From Aurelia coerulea (taxonomy: Eukaryota; Cnidaria; Scyphozoa; Semaeostomeae; Ulmaridae), in assembly GCA_039566865.1 (NCBI GenBank), contig CM076958.1:1736001-1800000 (forward strand): a stretch of 64,000 nucleotides of DNA. Direction: 5' to 3'. The notes below the pieces were generated by a model. The model made no database searches. It was not told where the DNA came from and was given only the letters and a program-made list of their open reading frames with translations. A program made the translations under genes and the position numbers. Positions within the stretch are counted from its first letter, which is position 1, and every line of letters begins with the position of its first letter. Positions 21,901 through 36,100 of the stretch are shown in pieces.

Positions 21901-24900
21901 TGCGACACGACCCCCGAGCAAGCAACACACCCCCGACCAACCCATTACGTAGAAATACACGTAAATACTACCAAAGAAATAAAACAACGCTACAGTTTCA
22001 GATATGTCGGCCTTCAGGCCAATAACTATCAATTTATTCTTTATAAAAACATGATTTGATGCAAGATGGCTTATCCACTCGAATAACGTCTTTTGATATC
22101 TAATTCACCGAATGTGTCTTTGATTTCTTGGAATTGTCGAATAACTTACGAATATAATATGATGAAGGACTTATGAAGTCAATCAATATGATATTTTTAT
22201 TGTGGTCCTTGCTCTGTGATGCAAGATGATGATTGATATGAAATGAAAGAGAATGTTTATTGTCTTCATTCTTATTCTGAAAAAGTTTCAATTCAAGCAC
22301 TTCTGTTTTGTGATATGGTCAAACATGGGACAAACTTTTGATGTGGCAAGCTAATCTCAAACATTCTTTGCTCGGAAACATTCTTTGCTCGGACGCTCGG
22401 ACTGACAAGATTAAAGGTGATGTGTCCATGTAAGTACAGCTGCGTACACACTCTTGTCAGAATTTGCTGACGTGATGCTGACGAAGAGCCTCGAAGAGTG
22501 CACTGTGATTGGTAGAATTTAACTGATCACATGCAAAACTAGAATTTAGACGTTTCACAACGAGGCTGCCCGCTGTGAGACTTTGGGTTCAGCTCTCAAA
22601 TCGCAACCGTAAGTATGTCATCACTCATCAGTCTGCTTATATTCGACCTGGCTTTCTTTCTTAGTTTTACAGTTAAATGATCACATGAAATATCACGTGA
22701 AAATAGCAAAGTCGCTGTACTTACATGGACACATTACCTTTAAGTAAGTTGTTAAATGTTCTTTTCTAGGTGGGAAACCATTCATGGATTGATAATTGAT
22801 GAAGGTTTTGAAAGAAGATGGATTCCTGGAGTTGTATCAGAATGTAATATTGCATTACGGTAAGTTTATATATTGTATATAGTTATATTTATAAGTTAAA
22901 ACGAAATACAAAATGAGTACAGGCATCACTGATTTACTGCAGACTTGTATATTTTTTATATGTTTATTGACGTCAGTCTCAACAGGAAAGCCAATGGGTG
23001 CTGTGAGCGCTTTTATGTATATTTATATATCGTTATATTTTGTATATTCAATAACTGATTGAATAGACACAATCGGCTAAGGTTTGTTCACACCCATTTC
23101 AAGTGATGTGATCAATCTCTTGATAAAACATCGTTTGATTTCTCTAACATATTTCGTGCCATGCAAAGTTGTGGCATGAGTGCAAAAAGTAGCATAATAC
23201 TAAAACTCCCTAAGGGTATGGTTCCTTTACTTGAAATGGGTAAAGCAAACTTTAGCCGATTAGGTCTCTGATTAAATCTTCGATCAAATGGTACAAAAAT
23301 CATGTAGCCTGCGTGCAGAATCTACTGATTTCTTTTCAAAGATGTACAAAGCAGATCCGCTTTTGGAAGCGCAGGGAAATTAGTCTTACTTGTAGTGGTT
23401 CAATTTAGTCAAAGAGCGAACCTATAACTATTGCATTGAGAATAGTGATGGAAGTCCTATCAAATCATTTCATATTGCGTTTAGAATGAAAATGAATTGA
23501 ATTTTTATAGGAACAAGTTGTCTTTGCATGGGGGGGGGGGGGCTATTTTAAGTCGTAATACCTTTGAGGATTCAGAATAATCTGTGTTTTTTTTTATTCA
23601 TTTGAAAATATTTTTTTAGGGATGGTACAGATGAATTTTTCCGTATCCTAAACGACTACAAAGTTCCGCTTTACATAGCCTCTGCAGGCATTGGAGGTAA
23701 GTAAGTTTCAACATTTGCACCCATTTCACAATGATTACTTTTTGTGAGGACTTAAAGGGTCTGTTTCATCCAGCATGCCTTGCATGTGCCGTCTCTTGGT
23801 GGGGCTTTGTTGTTGCCATTTTTATGGCCTATGCTGCTGGCCCATTCAAGGCATGCTTGATGAAACAGACCCTTTACATGAATCTTTAATATAATCCGAA
23901 GAAAAGCTCTGATAAACTTCTCATTAGATAATATAAAAATTTATAATTGTTCCATAAACTTCTTTTGTGAATAAGACCCCATGATCTCTACGAATAAGAA
24001 CCTACTTCAAATTTCAGGCTGAATGGGTTCTTATACAATGGGTGTTGCATAATTTCAGCCTGCAGGTCTTAATCTAGACTGATTATATGTTCGTAGGTTA
24101 TCGCTATTGATAGGCTGATGGACGCTATAACTACGACTCATGGACTTACGCTTCCAGAAACGGACATGGCCTAAATCACCTGCTATTTTTTCTTGAAACC
24201 ACCGACCCTAAATCACCGCAAAAAGTGGTTTTCCTGAAGTGCTACACTGCAAAACAAGCAATCAGTACTTAGATGAATGTTTCTTCAAGCTATTAAAGCA
24301 AAAAAACCCTATCCTTAAGTGATATTTTGGTTGTTCGGGGACGCAAAAGATCTCGTAAATTCGTTCGCTACTTTGAGATTTTGATCGTTGGAGCAGTTCA
24401 GTCGAACGCGTTGTTCGAATTCGTTTGTTTGCCTTTGGCGGGAAGTTTAAATTGAAGAAGAATCAGCCAATCCCATCAAGTTATTTCAAGTCTTGCATCC
24501 TGATTGGTCCAGGAACAAATTTGTTCCTTGCGAGAATTTTTTTGCCGTTTTGAGAAGAGTTAGTCCATAAGGCCCTTGACTGGAGCGACAACAACAACAT
24601 TAATTCACTTCAATTAGATGAGCGTAAGTTGAGGGTCCTTATGTAGCGAGGCTACTCTTAATCTACTACCACTAGGTTCTTATACGCGGGTTTTTACTGT
24701 ACTAGTTTCTAGTAAACCAGTTGTTTATAAAAACATCTGTATTTAGCTGACATTGCTTTATTTGATATGATACTCAAGTTCTCCGCTCAAGAAAGAAATC
24801 TGTGTTTGCAATAAAAAGTGAATATTTAAGACAGTAGGAAGACAGATGCTGCAGCAGATATTTTTCAGAGCTAAGAAATGAGCATCAACGGGCCTGGTTG

Positions 24901-27900
24901 TATATCTTCCATATTTAGATACGATTTTACGTGTGATCCCAACTTCATGTTGTTTACAATCAAATATTCATTTTGAACTCTCCGAATAGTTTCCCTCATC
25001 TCCAAATCCACAGTACAGTTTCTGTGCTTAAAGAGAAGCGGTGGCGACAGTCATGGTCTGTGATTATCGAAATTAAAAGAGATTTTCCGCCTAGTTTTCG
25101 TTTAGCCGCTGTAGATAGCTGAGAGTCGTTGGAAGTGACTGGCTTCCTTCTAGTTGATATTGAGGCGTTGTGGATTGCTAGGGGAATGGCATAGGCTCCA
25201 AATCTTCGGTAGTATTCGAAGCCATATTGGATCATTGCTGCCTTAGAATCCAACAACAAGGGAAGGGTTCTTTGGTTAGGCATTTGCCGCTTTTTTTTTG
25301 TATCAATCTCTAAGAAAAAAAACTACAATACAAGAATCTGAGCCAATCATAGCGGGAAAAGACACATGGTCATCTAGTCCCCACTATGAATGACCCTTAC
25401 AATAAATATAAACAATAATCTAATTTAACTAAAAAAAGAACCCAATACCACACCACACTACTCCACACCAAAAGACACTAAATAGGCATAATTTGCCGCT
25501 TAAATAGGCAGTCAAGGTTTAGCTTAGTCCTCGAAGGTTTCTGTGCGGTGTAGGTTGTGAAGAAGGATTTCATTTAAAGGAAGAAAGATCGAAAGTTGTT
25601 GACGTCGAAATGACCTTATACAATAATTAACAATGCCAAAAACTCAGTAGAACTCGAGTAGAAAAGTAAAATAATACAAAACAATGTTTTTGAATAATTT
25701 CTGCCGTATAGTAAATCCTTTATATAACGATCACGAGTTCCATGCTGAAAGTTATTCGGATCGCAGTTTGCCGCACTGTCAGAACGCAATGAGGTCTGTT
25801 CGGCAAACTGCTATCCGAATACTTTCCAGCATGGATCGAGCAATCTTTTAATAACATTATCTCCGTGAAAATCGCTGACTTGCTCTTGCAGGGGTTTCAC
25901 TATTGCTTATCAACTAAAGTATTGTTTCATACTGTGGTTTTGGTTGTTTAAAGTTGCTACTGCAGCTGTATGCAAACCATTTATTCGCATCACTCGAAAC
26001 ACTTTTTTTATCACGTCATGTTGTTTGCTGTCGTTGTTCGACCACAATGCAATGCTATTTTTGACACAATGCAATGCTACTTTCAACCACAATGCAGTAT
26101 TCGGACATTCAGGGATTCTTTAAATGGAGGGTAATTTCTTAGCAATTCAAGAAAGGGGAATTCTGCAGACACAGAATTAATTCAAACAGTGTTGTAGGCT
26201 CTTGGATATGATGATTCCTTTGTGATAATTGAATGGGTCAGCATTTTTCAAAGGTTTCTACTGTTCAGTTCTCAATACTGAGTTTCTACTGCTCTGTGAA
26301 ATGAAGCAATTATACAATTCCTTGTTGTGCAAGTCTTATCTTTAGAGGCCAGTATTTTGTTTACTTATAGTTAGAGCTTCAAAGAGAATGGACGGAGCTA
26401 TGTGGAAGAAATCTATAGATAGGACAAAGAAAACTCATACGCACGGTATTATTCCTCTAGCTAAACAATATGCCTGCACGTGTGGACATCATAAAATACA
26501 GAAGTTAATAATAGAATACCTAGACCCTTTCGGTGCGTGGCTTTTATCTCTGTTGATTCTCTTCAAGGGTATTGCTGTTAGAAATGAAAGCTAATTAATA
26601 TTGAAACTGCTCTGAGGTTGTTTGTTATAATGCTTTATCTTTTCTGTTTATCTTCAGACATAATAGAAGAAGCAATAAAGAAATTGAGTACATTGCATGA
26701 AAATACGAGAATTATCGCAAATTTGATGGATTTTGATGAAAATGTAAGTGTTTCTACAAAGCATAGATCTAATCTATGAACCTGATAGCTTTAAGCCTCA
26801 ATATATCTAGCCTGATTTTTACATCAGCTCATTTCCGTTAAACAACTGACTTATGCCCTTAAAGGGGCTGTACAACCCGTCCTCTCTGCGTGGCGCTGCG
26901 TGTCAAATCATCGAATGTGTTTAGGCTAAGCACAACGCAGCCAATGGCGATTGTGCACAGAGAATAGTAATCCAAAGTATTTGCGACAATCTCAGTAATC
27001 GAAGGTTCGTTGGAGGATTTGTTTTATTTTCATAGCGCCGAATATTTGAAAGTTTTAATAGATATCAAAGGCTCCATCACATTTCATAGACATAGACAAG
27101 AAAACACTGCAAAGAAACTTACGTAGAAGCTGCGGCGAAACTGGCCGCCATTGAAAACCAAAGGCTTTAGTCACGTGCGCAGGTTGTCCCGTACTTTCTG
27201 ATTATTTACAACAATCTTGTACAGCCTCTTTAAGTCCCTTGCTTCCCTGTGTTCTCTGGTTTGTTGATGTCTTTTCAGTCTGCAGGGAATCATGACATTT
27301 CTATAAAGTTTCAGGCACACTTTTTCAAATTGCTAGAGTTGAGGCCATTTTGAAAGCCTTCTATTTTCTTCCCAGAGGGGTAGATGATAATATTTGCAGA
27401 CGAGATCAATATTTCTTACTCAGCTAAAATTTCAGAAAGAGTAACAACAAGACAGCTTTCTTGAAACTTGCCAAAAGTTTGATGATTCTAACAAACTCAA
27501 AAGTTTCTCCTTGTGTATTTGTGTACCGAACTGAACCGAACTAAATACCGAATCGAATAGAATACCGAACCGAATACCGAACCGCACCGAATCGACTACC
27601 GAACCGAATACCGAACTGAATACCGAACCGCACCGAATACCGAACCGAATACCGAACCGAATACCGAATCGAATCGAATACCGAACCGAACCGAATACCG
27701 AATGAATCACAAAAATGTATTCACCGATTGAAAGCGTTTGCAGGAAAAGCAATGTGGCTAATTTGTAAGATATTTAATCTATCATTTTACTGTGGTTTCA
27801 ATTTAATTTTATATATTTTCCTCATAATCTTACGTGCATTGTTTTCTTCCGAAGTTAGACACTCTCATCAATATGTCCCAAAGCAATTAGAAATGGTCTG

Positions 27901-30900
27901 TTTACTATCATGTAGATTTAGATTTTTTATTCCGGAAAGAGTAATTACATTCAACATTTTCCGTAAATTTAAAGTTATGCCTGAGTTAGAAGGGCACTTT
28001 TTTGCCATTTTTTTAATCGCTGAAATATGGATCGAATTGAGCCTCTCGCTTCCAGTTTTAGGCAATTCAAATTTTGATGATGCTTTGTAGATTGTAAGTA
28101 ATGTCTCAAAATTAGGTTGAACTCCACGGCAGTTCCACGGCAAGTCGGTGTTATGGTGTTTGTAGAATCATTTTTCAAAGAGTGGATATAGTTTTCCGTC
28201 TAATTCGGTACATTTTGAGAAACTTGTGGACCCTTTGTATGGCCTTGAACTTGTGTAGGAATTGATGCTTATACGAGCTACCTAGTTAAAGCATCCTCAG
28301 AAACCTGTGTGAATTTTCAATCATATTTGGGCGATCTGGTGATCTTTCTTTTGCTGCAGCTAGGAGGAAGTATTGAGGTAGTGTTCGATTAATTCATTGA
28401 TTGATTGATTGATGGATTGATAGCATGATTGAGTGATTAGTTTCGAATCAGACGAGCTAAGCCTCTCAAAAATGAATTGATTAAAGGTAATGTGTCCATG
28501 TTAGTACAGCTGCGTATACACTCTTGTCAAAATGTGCTGACACGATGCTGACGAAGAGCCCGAGGAGTGCACTGTGATTGGTAGAATTTAATTGAACACA
28601 TGCAAAACTAGATTTTAAAGTTCATAACGAGGTTGCCTGCTGTGAGACTTCGGGTTCAGCTCTGGAATTGCAGCCGCAAGTAAGTCATAAGTCTGCTTAT
28701 ATTAGACCTGGCAATCTTTTAGAATCTACGATAAAATGATCACATGAAATATCACGTGAAAATAGCAAAGTCGCTGTACTTACATGGAAACATTACCTTT
28801 AAACAGCGCTGCATTGAAGTTACTAATATTAAAATTTTTATCTTTTAGGAACGTCACAATTTGATTTTATTTGGCGATACTCTTGGAGATCCATCAATGG
28901 CAGGCGGTATGAAACATGTTACTAATGAGCTGAAAATTGGCTTCTTAAATTTCGAGGTATTTTACTTTATATTCTTACATATTTTCATTGCAAGCACGGT
29001 AAAAACTGGCATTAAAAAAGCAAGTCCTTTGTGAACCGAAAGCCTTAAATTTAAGAAATTGGCTTTATATGGCTAGCAGCAGGTAATGCGTGGTTTGCAT
29101 CCTCAAAGCCTCTATTCGAAATCTGATCTGACATTCTGTGGCAATCGTCTCATTTAGGATTTTTTCCCTTTAAAAGCCATTGTCATCCATGGTTCTTAGG
29201 GGGCACGCTATAATTTCAAACTGTCCTGAAAATTCAATTTGGCCTGAACGGAAGCTATAGATCCACAATGCAGTACATGAATTCATAGAACAGTTAAGTA
29301 GAAGTAAAACTTTAGTATCACTGCAATGTGGATGCATCGTTTCTGCTTAGGCCAAGTTTAGTTTGCAGACAGCCTCAAATTTCAGCGTGCCCGCAAAGGA
29401 CCCTGGGTAGAAATGGCTCCTTAAATTGAGAGCAGCAAAGCAAAGTTGTAATGAAGAATGAAGATAGACGGACTCTTTGTTCCAGTTAAATAATGCTACG
29501 TGCATGGTACGATTTCCTGGTTTATTTACATTTTTGCGTAGCCATTTGCAAACAATGCTAGCGACCGTTCATCCAGTCATTGTGTGCTTTAGAACCGGCC
29601 CAAATTAACAATTGAAAGTTGTAATGAACAATGAAGAAAGACAGACTCTTTGCTCCAGTTAAATAATGCTACGTGCATGGTACGATTTCCTGGTTTATTT
29701 ACATTTTTGCGTAGCCATTTGCAAACAATGCTAGCGACCGTTCATCCAGTCATTGTGTGCTTTAGAAGCGGCCCAAATTGAAGGTTTGATGCGTCTGCAA
29801 TCAAGGCACAGATGAGGCAAAACGTCGTCCTGATTTCATTCTTATTTGAGAGACATGAGCATGGGTTGATAAACGTTGATCAAACTGCATAGTTTGTTTA
29901 CGGGTGCATCATCCTCACTTTCAATGCATATTTTAGACGAGCAAGCAAGACTTTGCCGGCTTTTTTTTATCAATCTAAAACTTAAAAACAACAACTTAAT
30001 GCAAGTTACTGTGGCATTTGCAGCGAGGAAAGACGCATGGTCACCGGGTCCTCACTACAAATGTCACTTACAATTTTCTAAGTAATATCAACAATAAATT
30101 AATAATAGAACACAAAAAACAAAAACAAAAAAATAAAATACATATGCACACTAAATCGGGACAAAATAAAGGCCAAGGCCTAACTGAAGTACCCCCAAAA
30201 CCTGCACAAACAGCCCACCACCCACCAAACCACAACCACGAGCGCACCGGCAGGGAGAATGAAACAATGGTGCAGGGATCCAACCCCGAGGGGAAAAAGA
30301 CTTTCCAATTTATCATAGACTCCCCCCAATCGATGCACCCGCGGCAGCAGTCCGATGAGCAGAGACAGCCCACGTAAATTCCGGGAGCACTTCAGTCAAA
30401 AAGAAAAAAAACGGTTAGGCTGCTGTTTTTCCAGAAAGTTTAATTAAACCGTCCAGAAGTTTTGATCAAAGAAATGCCGACTCTTGGTAGCCTAGGCTTG
30501 AGTAAGCTAGAACTTGTTTTCTACTGAGATTTCAGACATCGCCGCTAAGGGCTGGGGGAGTGAGGGAGTCTCGAGTTAGCTGCGTAATGCCACCAAAGAA
30601 ATCGAATCTCGACGGCTGCTTACTCTGCCCATAAATTCTTAGTCAAGCTAAACTATACTTTTCTTAATTAAGAAATCGTGAAACTTCCCTGCATGTAGTT
30701 AGTTAGGATTGTGTCACAGTTTGAGACCCAAAGTGATAACTGTTTCAGAACGCGGAAAATAATCCACAAAGAAACCAGCAAAAACCAGGAAAAGCAAAAA
30801 TAATGAATAAATAATGTCACTTTTAATTAAAAAAAGCTGCCGTTTCTTTCACTGGCTAGCCAAAGTCGCCATAGTCGATCGTAAACAGCAAGGCTCCCTT

Positions 30901-33062
30901 GTTTCCTTGTGGGAGACCTTGCATACCAGAGATAGATTCTGTAATTACATTGAATTGACTGAATGGAGTGTTGTTGTTGTCGTTTCAATGAGGGACTTGA
31001 TTAAAATGGCAAAATATCTCCTCCCAGATTCCCAGATAGATTTTTCGTCATGGCCAATCAGAATGCAAGATTATTGACGATTTTGCTGTGATTGGCTGGT
31101 CCTCCTACGAATTCTTCTTCCCACCAAAACATCAAAAATGCTCTGGGCTGGTCACAGGAGGCCCAATCCCGTATTATTTGGAGGGTTAATGTTTAGGTCT
31201 GATCTTCACTTATCAACTCTTCCTTCCGCTATTAAACCATGCGCCATTTTGAAATGAATTAAGATATCAAAAAAGTTCCACGGCAGATTTACAGCAAAGT
31301 GCGCTAAGTTCTTTCAAGCCCTTTAATTCAAAGATAAATGTAGTGGAATTTTACATGCACCTTTTTAAAGATTGAGCCAATGGTAAAAGCAAAGGAAATC
31401 ATCTCAAATTTAACTACTTAATAAAACATATCTAAACATACATATGCTGAGTAGCCAATCCCTACTCGTTAATTGCACCAAAGCCAACGCAAAGAAATTG
31501 AAAAATCGGGAGTGATTTCATGAATTTTTATCGGCTCTTTGTCAAAAGCTAAGAGGTTTCACTGTGCTTTAAGTACATACATACGAGCGATTGCGCAAAG
31601 TTTTTAGGTTGGGCTTTTCCATCGAGTGCTGCATAGGTTCCAAATCTTTAAAAAGGCTGGTGTAAAATTGAGTGACCTATTTCTTTGAACTGAATGACTT
31701 CAAAGAAACTTTAGCTAATTCTCTATAATTCTACCGTTGGAATTTTCTGAAATCTTCAATATTTTCAGAATTAAAGTGTTTTTCTTCTTTTTCAAGACTC
31801 CAAGAAAAATTTTCAGAAAAATTTTAAACCATCGTAATTTCTAAACCGTTTGACGTAACATGAAATAATTTCGAAGAAAAAACATAGTTTATGAATGCCT
31901 ACAATATGGTATCAAGCAAAAGTCTCTCACTCATCTGGTTTATGATTTAGAAATTTGATGACGTCACATCCTCAAACGAGTTGAAATGTAAGATACGCTG
32001 TAATTTCGAAAATATTTAAAATTTCCGAAAAGTCCAACGGTAGAATTATAGATAAGTAGCTAAAGTTTCTTTCAAGCCATTCAATTAGAAGAAATAGTTT
32101 ATTAAATTTTACACCCACCTTTTTATGCTGAGATAAAGATTTGGAACCTATGCTATTGAGTGCTCACCATGCATATAGTCTTGAATAGTTTACTTCTGAA
32201 ATGATACAAGAAAATTGACTATGGTACTCAGTATATCTTCTCATCCAAACAGTTTGAATCTAAACAACGCTGCAATTTTGAAGATAATCAAAATATTATG
32301 AAGTTCGCGGTAAATTTGCCGTTAAGATCCTAAAATTAATTTCAAATAAAAAAGAAAGATCTAATTCTACTGCTATGCATGCCGCATATAAGAACCTACT
32401 TTTTTGAGAGCCAGGCTGAAAAATGTTTTTATTCTAAAAGTACGAAGACCAATTTCAAGGTATAAAGGTTCTTATTTGAAGAAATGCCTTGCGTAGGCCG
32501 TTTTAGAATCTTCACCAAATATGTCCAACCCTGTTATTTGTTTTGGTCAAGTAATTATGTCCCAATACCCAGTTCTAAGCTTACAAACAGCAGGGGGGGG
32601 GGATTCAAACTTTACAGCCAACCGGGACAAAAATGAACATAGTAATGACACTCCAAAATCAACTTTGCTACCCCTGGAATAAGAACATATTTTTCATCAA
32701 TGAAACTGAAAAAGGTTCTTAATTACAAGGTGCATAATTTAGGGAAACAGCCTCTATGTTCTTCTTTTGTAGGTTGTTACCCTGGAATAAGAACATATTT
32801 TCATCATCATCATCATCATAGGCTGAAACAAAACCAATGCCTACTTATTTACAAAATTTACAATCTAATCTAAAAATAATATGTATATGTTATATAAACT
32901 AAAACCACATCCAGAATAAACAGAAAATAAAAAACTGAAAAAGGTTCTTAATTACAAGGTGCATAATTTAGGGAAACAGCCTCTATGTTCTTCTTTTGTA
33001 GGTTGTTACATGCGGGGATTTACTGTACCATGCACGCCGCATCCAGGCACGGGACCCCTATC

Positions 33063-33110
<48 letters not shown>

Positions 33111-36100
33111 GTCATCATCATCATCATCATCATTAATTTATTTACAAAGTAGGCTGAAACAAAACCATAGCTAACATTACAGCTAATTAAGGCCTACTTA
33201 TTTACAAAATTTACAATCTAATCTCCAAAAGTTTTTCTTCGCCATGTAACCAAACCAAAAATACGTCATCTATGTAACGCCACCATAGCCATGGTTTGTG
33301 TTGTGATCCTTCAAGTAGCTTCTCTTCTAATGCTGCCAAAAACAATATGGCATATGAATTTAGTCCCTATTGCCGTTCCCCTAAGTTGTTGAAAATACGA
33401 GCCACTAAACTCGAAAAAGTTGTTCTTAAGCACTACCTCTGCTAGTTCTACGAGAGAGTTTGTTGAAACCGACTGATCTTCTCGACCGTCAAGAGCAAAC
33501 CGTAGAGCCTCCAGTCCCTCATCATGTGGTATGCTCGGGTAGAGACCAACCACGTCAATAGTGCAAAGAATAGCGTTCTCAGGAAGCTCCCCAAGATCGC
33601 CAATCTTTTGCAAAAAATTATTTGTATCTTTTATGTATGACCTGACGCTCTTAGCTAATGGCTGTAAATGATGGTCCACAAATATTCTCAGTATAAAAAT
33701 CACAGTTTGAAATTACAGGCCTACCAGGGACGCTATTAAGCCGTTTATGTATTTTAGGTAACAAGTAAAACCTTCCTAGTTTGGGGTTATTGACCAAAAG
33801 ATAATCCAACGTCTTATATCCCCTCGTTCCCTGATAATATTGATAGCATTGTCAATGACTCGCTGCAAATCCTCCGAAGGATCGTTTTCAAGTTCTGCAT
33901 ACACTGCAGTATCCCCAAGCTGACTTTCTGCTTCTTTGATGTAATCTTCTCGATCCCAGACCACCACCCCCGATCCTTTGTCAGCTTCCTTGATAACAAT
34001 CGTTCGGTCAGATTTCAGGTTATTTAAAGCTACTTTTTCCTCTCTACTAATATTGCTAAAATTGTTACCTTCTACTGATATTTTCATGATTTCATCTTCT
34101 AACTTAGATAAATACATTTCAATTATTTACTACGAGGTTTGAAGGCTGGAAATATATGTATAATTATGTATATGTATAATTACAGTAATTTCACTAACTA
34201 TCCTGTTATGAACCCAACCTGTTGTACATATGTTTTGCAAAGCCTACAGTTGCATTTATCACCATTCCAGCACCTTATTTGCTTTTTGAAAATTTGAAGG
34301 TTGCTGGAGTCTTTTATCTCGTGCGGTAGCAGCTGCCACATTCTATTTCCAAGGAAAGCTACAGACTCGATTCCAAAGGACGTAGTGCGTACTTTTGGAA
34401 GCAGCGCGTCGGTCCCATGCCTCAAGTCGTAGCCAGTGTTCCGCTGCGTGAAAATATCCTTCATAAAAGTTGGACTTAGATCTAATTTTGAAAGATCTAA
34501 AGACCCTAGTTTGACATCGGTGAAGTGAATTGTTTGGTCAAACATCCGAAGGTCACCCATCCAAATTTTCACCTCACACGACCGAGCTTAACTTTAGTCA
34601 CCTAACAGAAGCTGTCTAAGCCGCTCGGCCTTTTACCCCACTCACGATCTGTTCCGTGTATATGAAAAAGGATCTCTTTCGATACCAGTCACGGGGGATT
34701 AATATGAATATTTATAAAAGGATCTCTTGCGATACCAGTCACGGGGGGTTAATATGAATAAAAGAACCTTTCAGTGCTTGCAGAATCGGTCACCCGCTGT
34801 TTATTGTCCTTTGCAGGTATATACATGGCGTCTCTCTTAATTTTAAATAAAACAAAACTTGATATCTTACCCCCTAGTTTTTAATGTGATGGTAAACCTT
34901 TTTCAGTTGTTATCGATTACTTACTTATGGAAAACATAATCAACAAAATTTAGATATGATTTGTTGACCTCGATAAACATTTTCCAACAGGCGCAGTTTC
35001 CGATAGGGGCGACTCTTTTAAGCGTACACTTCTTCATAAATATCGTGTTTAAAGGGGCGCCGTCTCTAAAGTTTTGTCGAAATTGTGATTTTGCAGTTCT
35101 TTTAAAGGCAATATCACACAAAGACTTTTCATCTGTTTTTTAAATTAAATTTGGTCTCTTGAAGAGAAATATTCGTACTTCACAGAGCAACAAACCAAAC
35201 ATTCATATCTCTTACGATTGTTAGGATGGAATTAGATTTTTGACGGTTACTTTTTGATGGCTTGGATGAAGCCACCAAAAACAAACAGCAGAAAACAATG
35301 GACACGTGCCTAAAACAATTGTATTTACATATTTGTTTACAACTCAAATTGTTCGGCTGCGTAGGAATAAAGTCCACAATACTACTTTATGACGAAAGAC
35401 GCAAAAGAAGGTAGCTTTTTACAACCGGGGGTCGTTGAATTATATCAACATAAGCTGTCTTCAGTGTTATTATATTCCCATCTTTTCGATATCAATGCTT
35501 TATTATTGACATTTTACAAAATGATTATTTGCCATTTAGAAGTTTCTTTCATAGAACTGCATTCATATCGCCAACCCGGGAGTTGAACTATGTAGATATC
35601 CCTCTCAGTAGCTGCTCAGTTGTTTTAGATTTTAGCTGATTTAAGCCTCAGGTTTGCAGGCTGTTATATAAACGTGGTCGAAGATAACTGATGTGGGAAT
35701 AAAGTTGAAGAAAGGATTTTATTCAAAATGACACAATTTCTTTGCATGTCAAAATTTCGCAACTGAGCAGTGACCTCAAATCTTGATGGATTAGCCAGAA
35801 TTTGCTATGAGTTTGGGGAGACAATTTGATGTTTCTGAGGCTTTTGTCAGAACAGTGTTCAGATTCAACTGTTAGTGTCTGCGGCTTGTTGAAAGTAACT
35901 TCGAGATATTGGAAGGGAAAGAAACTTCGTAAAGAATTTTTCCAGAAATCGAGGAGGATTATAATCGTGTTTAAAGAATTTGTGATAATATTCTTCTGAC
36001 ATTTCGAGATGTCTAAGAAAATATCTTTCATAGAAATAACAATCCCAGAGGAATTGTGAAGATACTTTGAAGGGAGTTTGTAGAGAATATGCAACATTTT

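Noticed and set aside
27055..27125. GATATCAAAGGCTCCATCAC (DIKGSIT) as the missing FKG exon
   Set aside because: It lies inside the TTAA-type miniature element 26858-27234, and a stop follows in the useful frames. The resemblance is too short.
27432..27752. Minus-strand ORF with FGIRFGIRFGI repeats as a repeat protein
   Set aside because: It is the translation of a CCGAAT-type minisatellite.
28359..28377. CTGCAG|CTAGGAGGAAGTATTGAG|GTAGTG as an 18-bp exon in phase 0
   Set aside because: Splice borders and phase fit, but the peptide LGGSIE has no counterpart in the family and the flanks show no conservation clue.
30018..30377. 119-codon plus-strand ORF and 101-codon minus-strand ORF
   Set aside because: They overlap each other and the GTAAGTGCCATC-family repeat, and composition is low-complexity with no domain.
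32959..33174. Poly-Ser protein ORF
   Set aside because: Translation of (TCA)n with no flanking domain.
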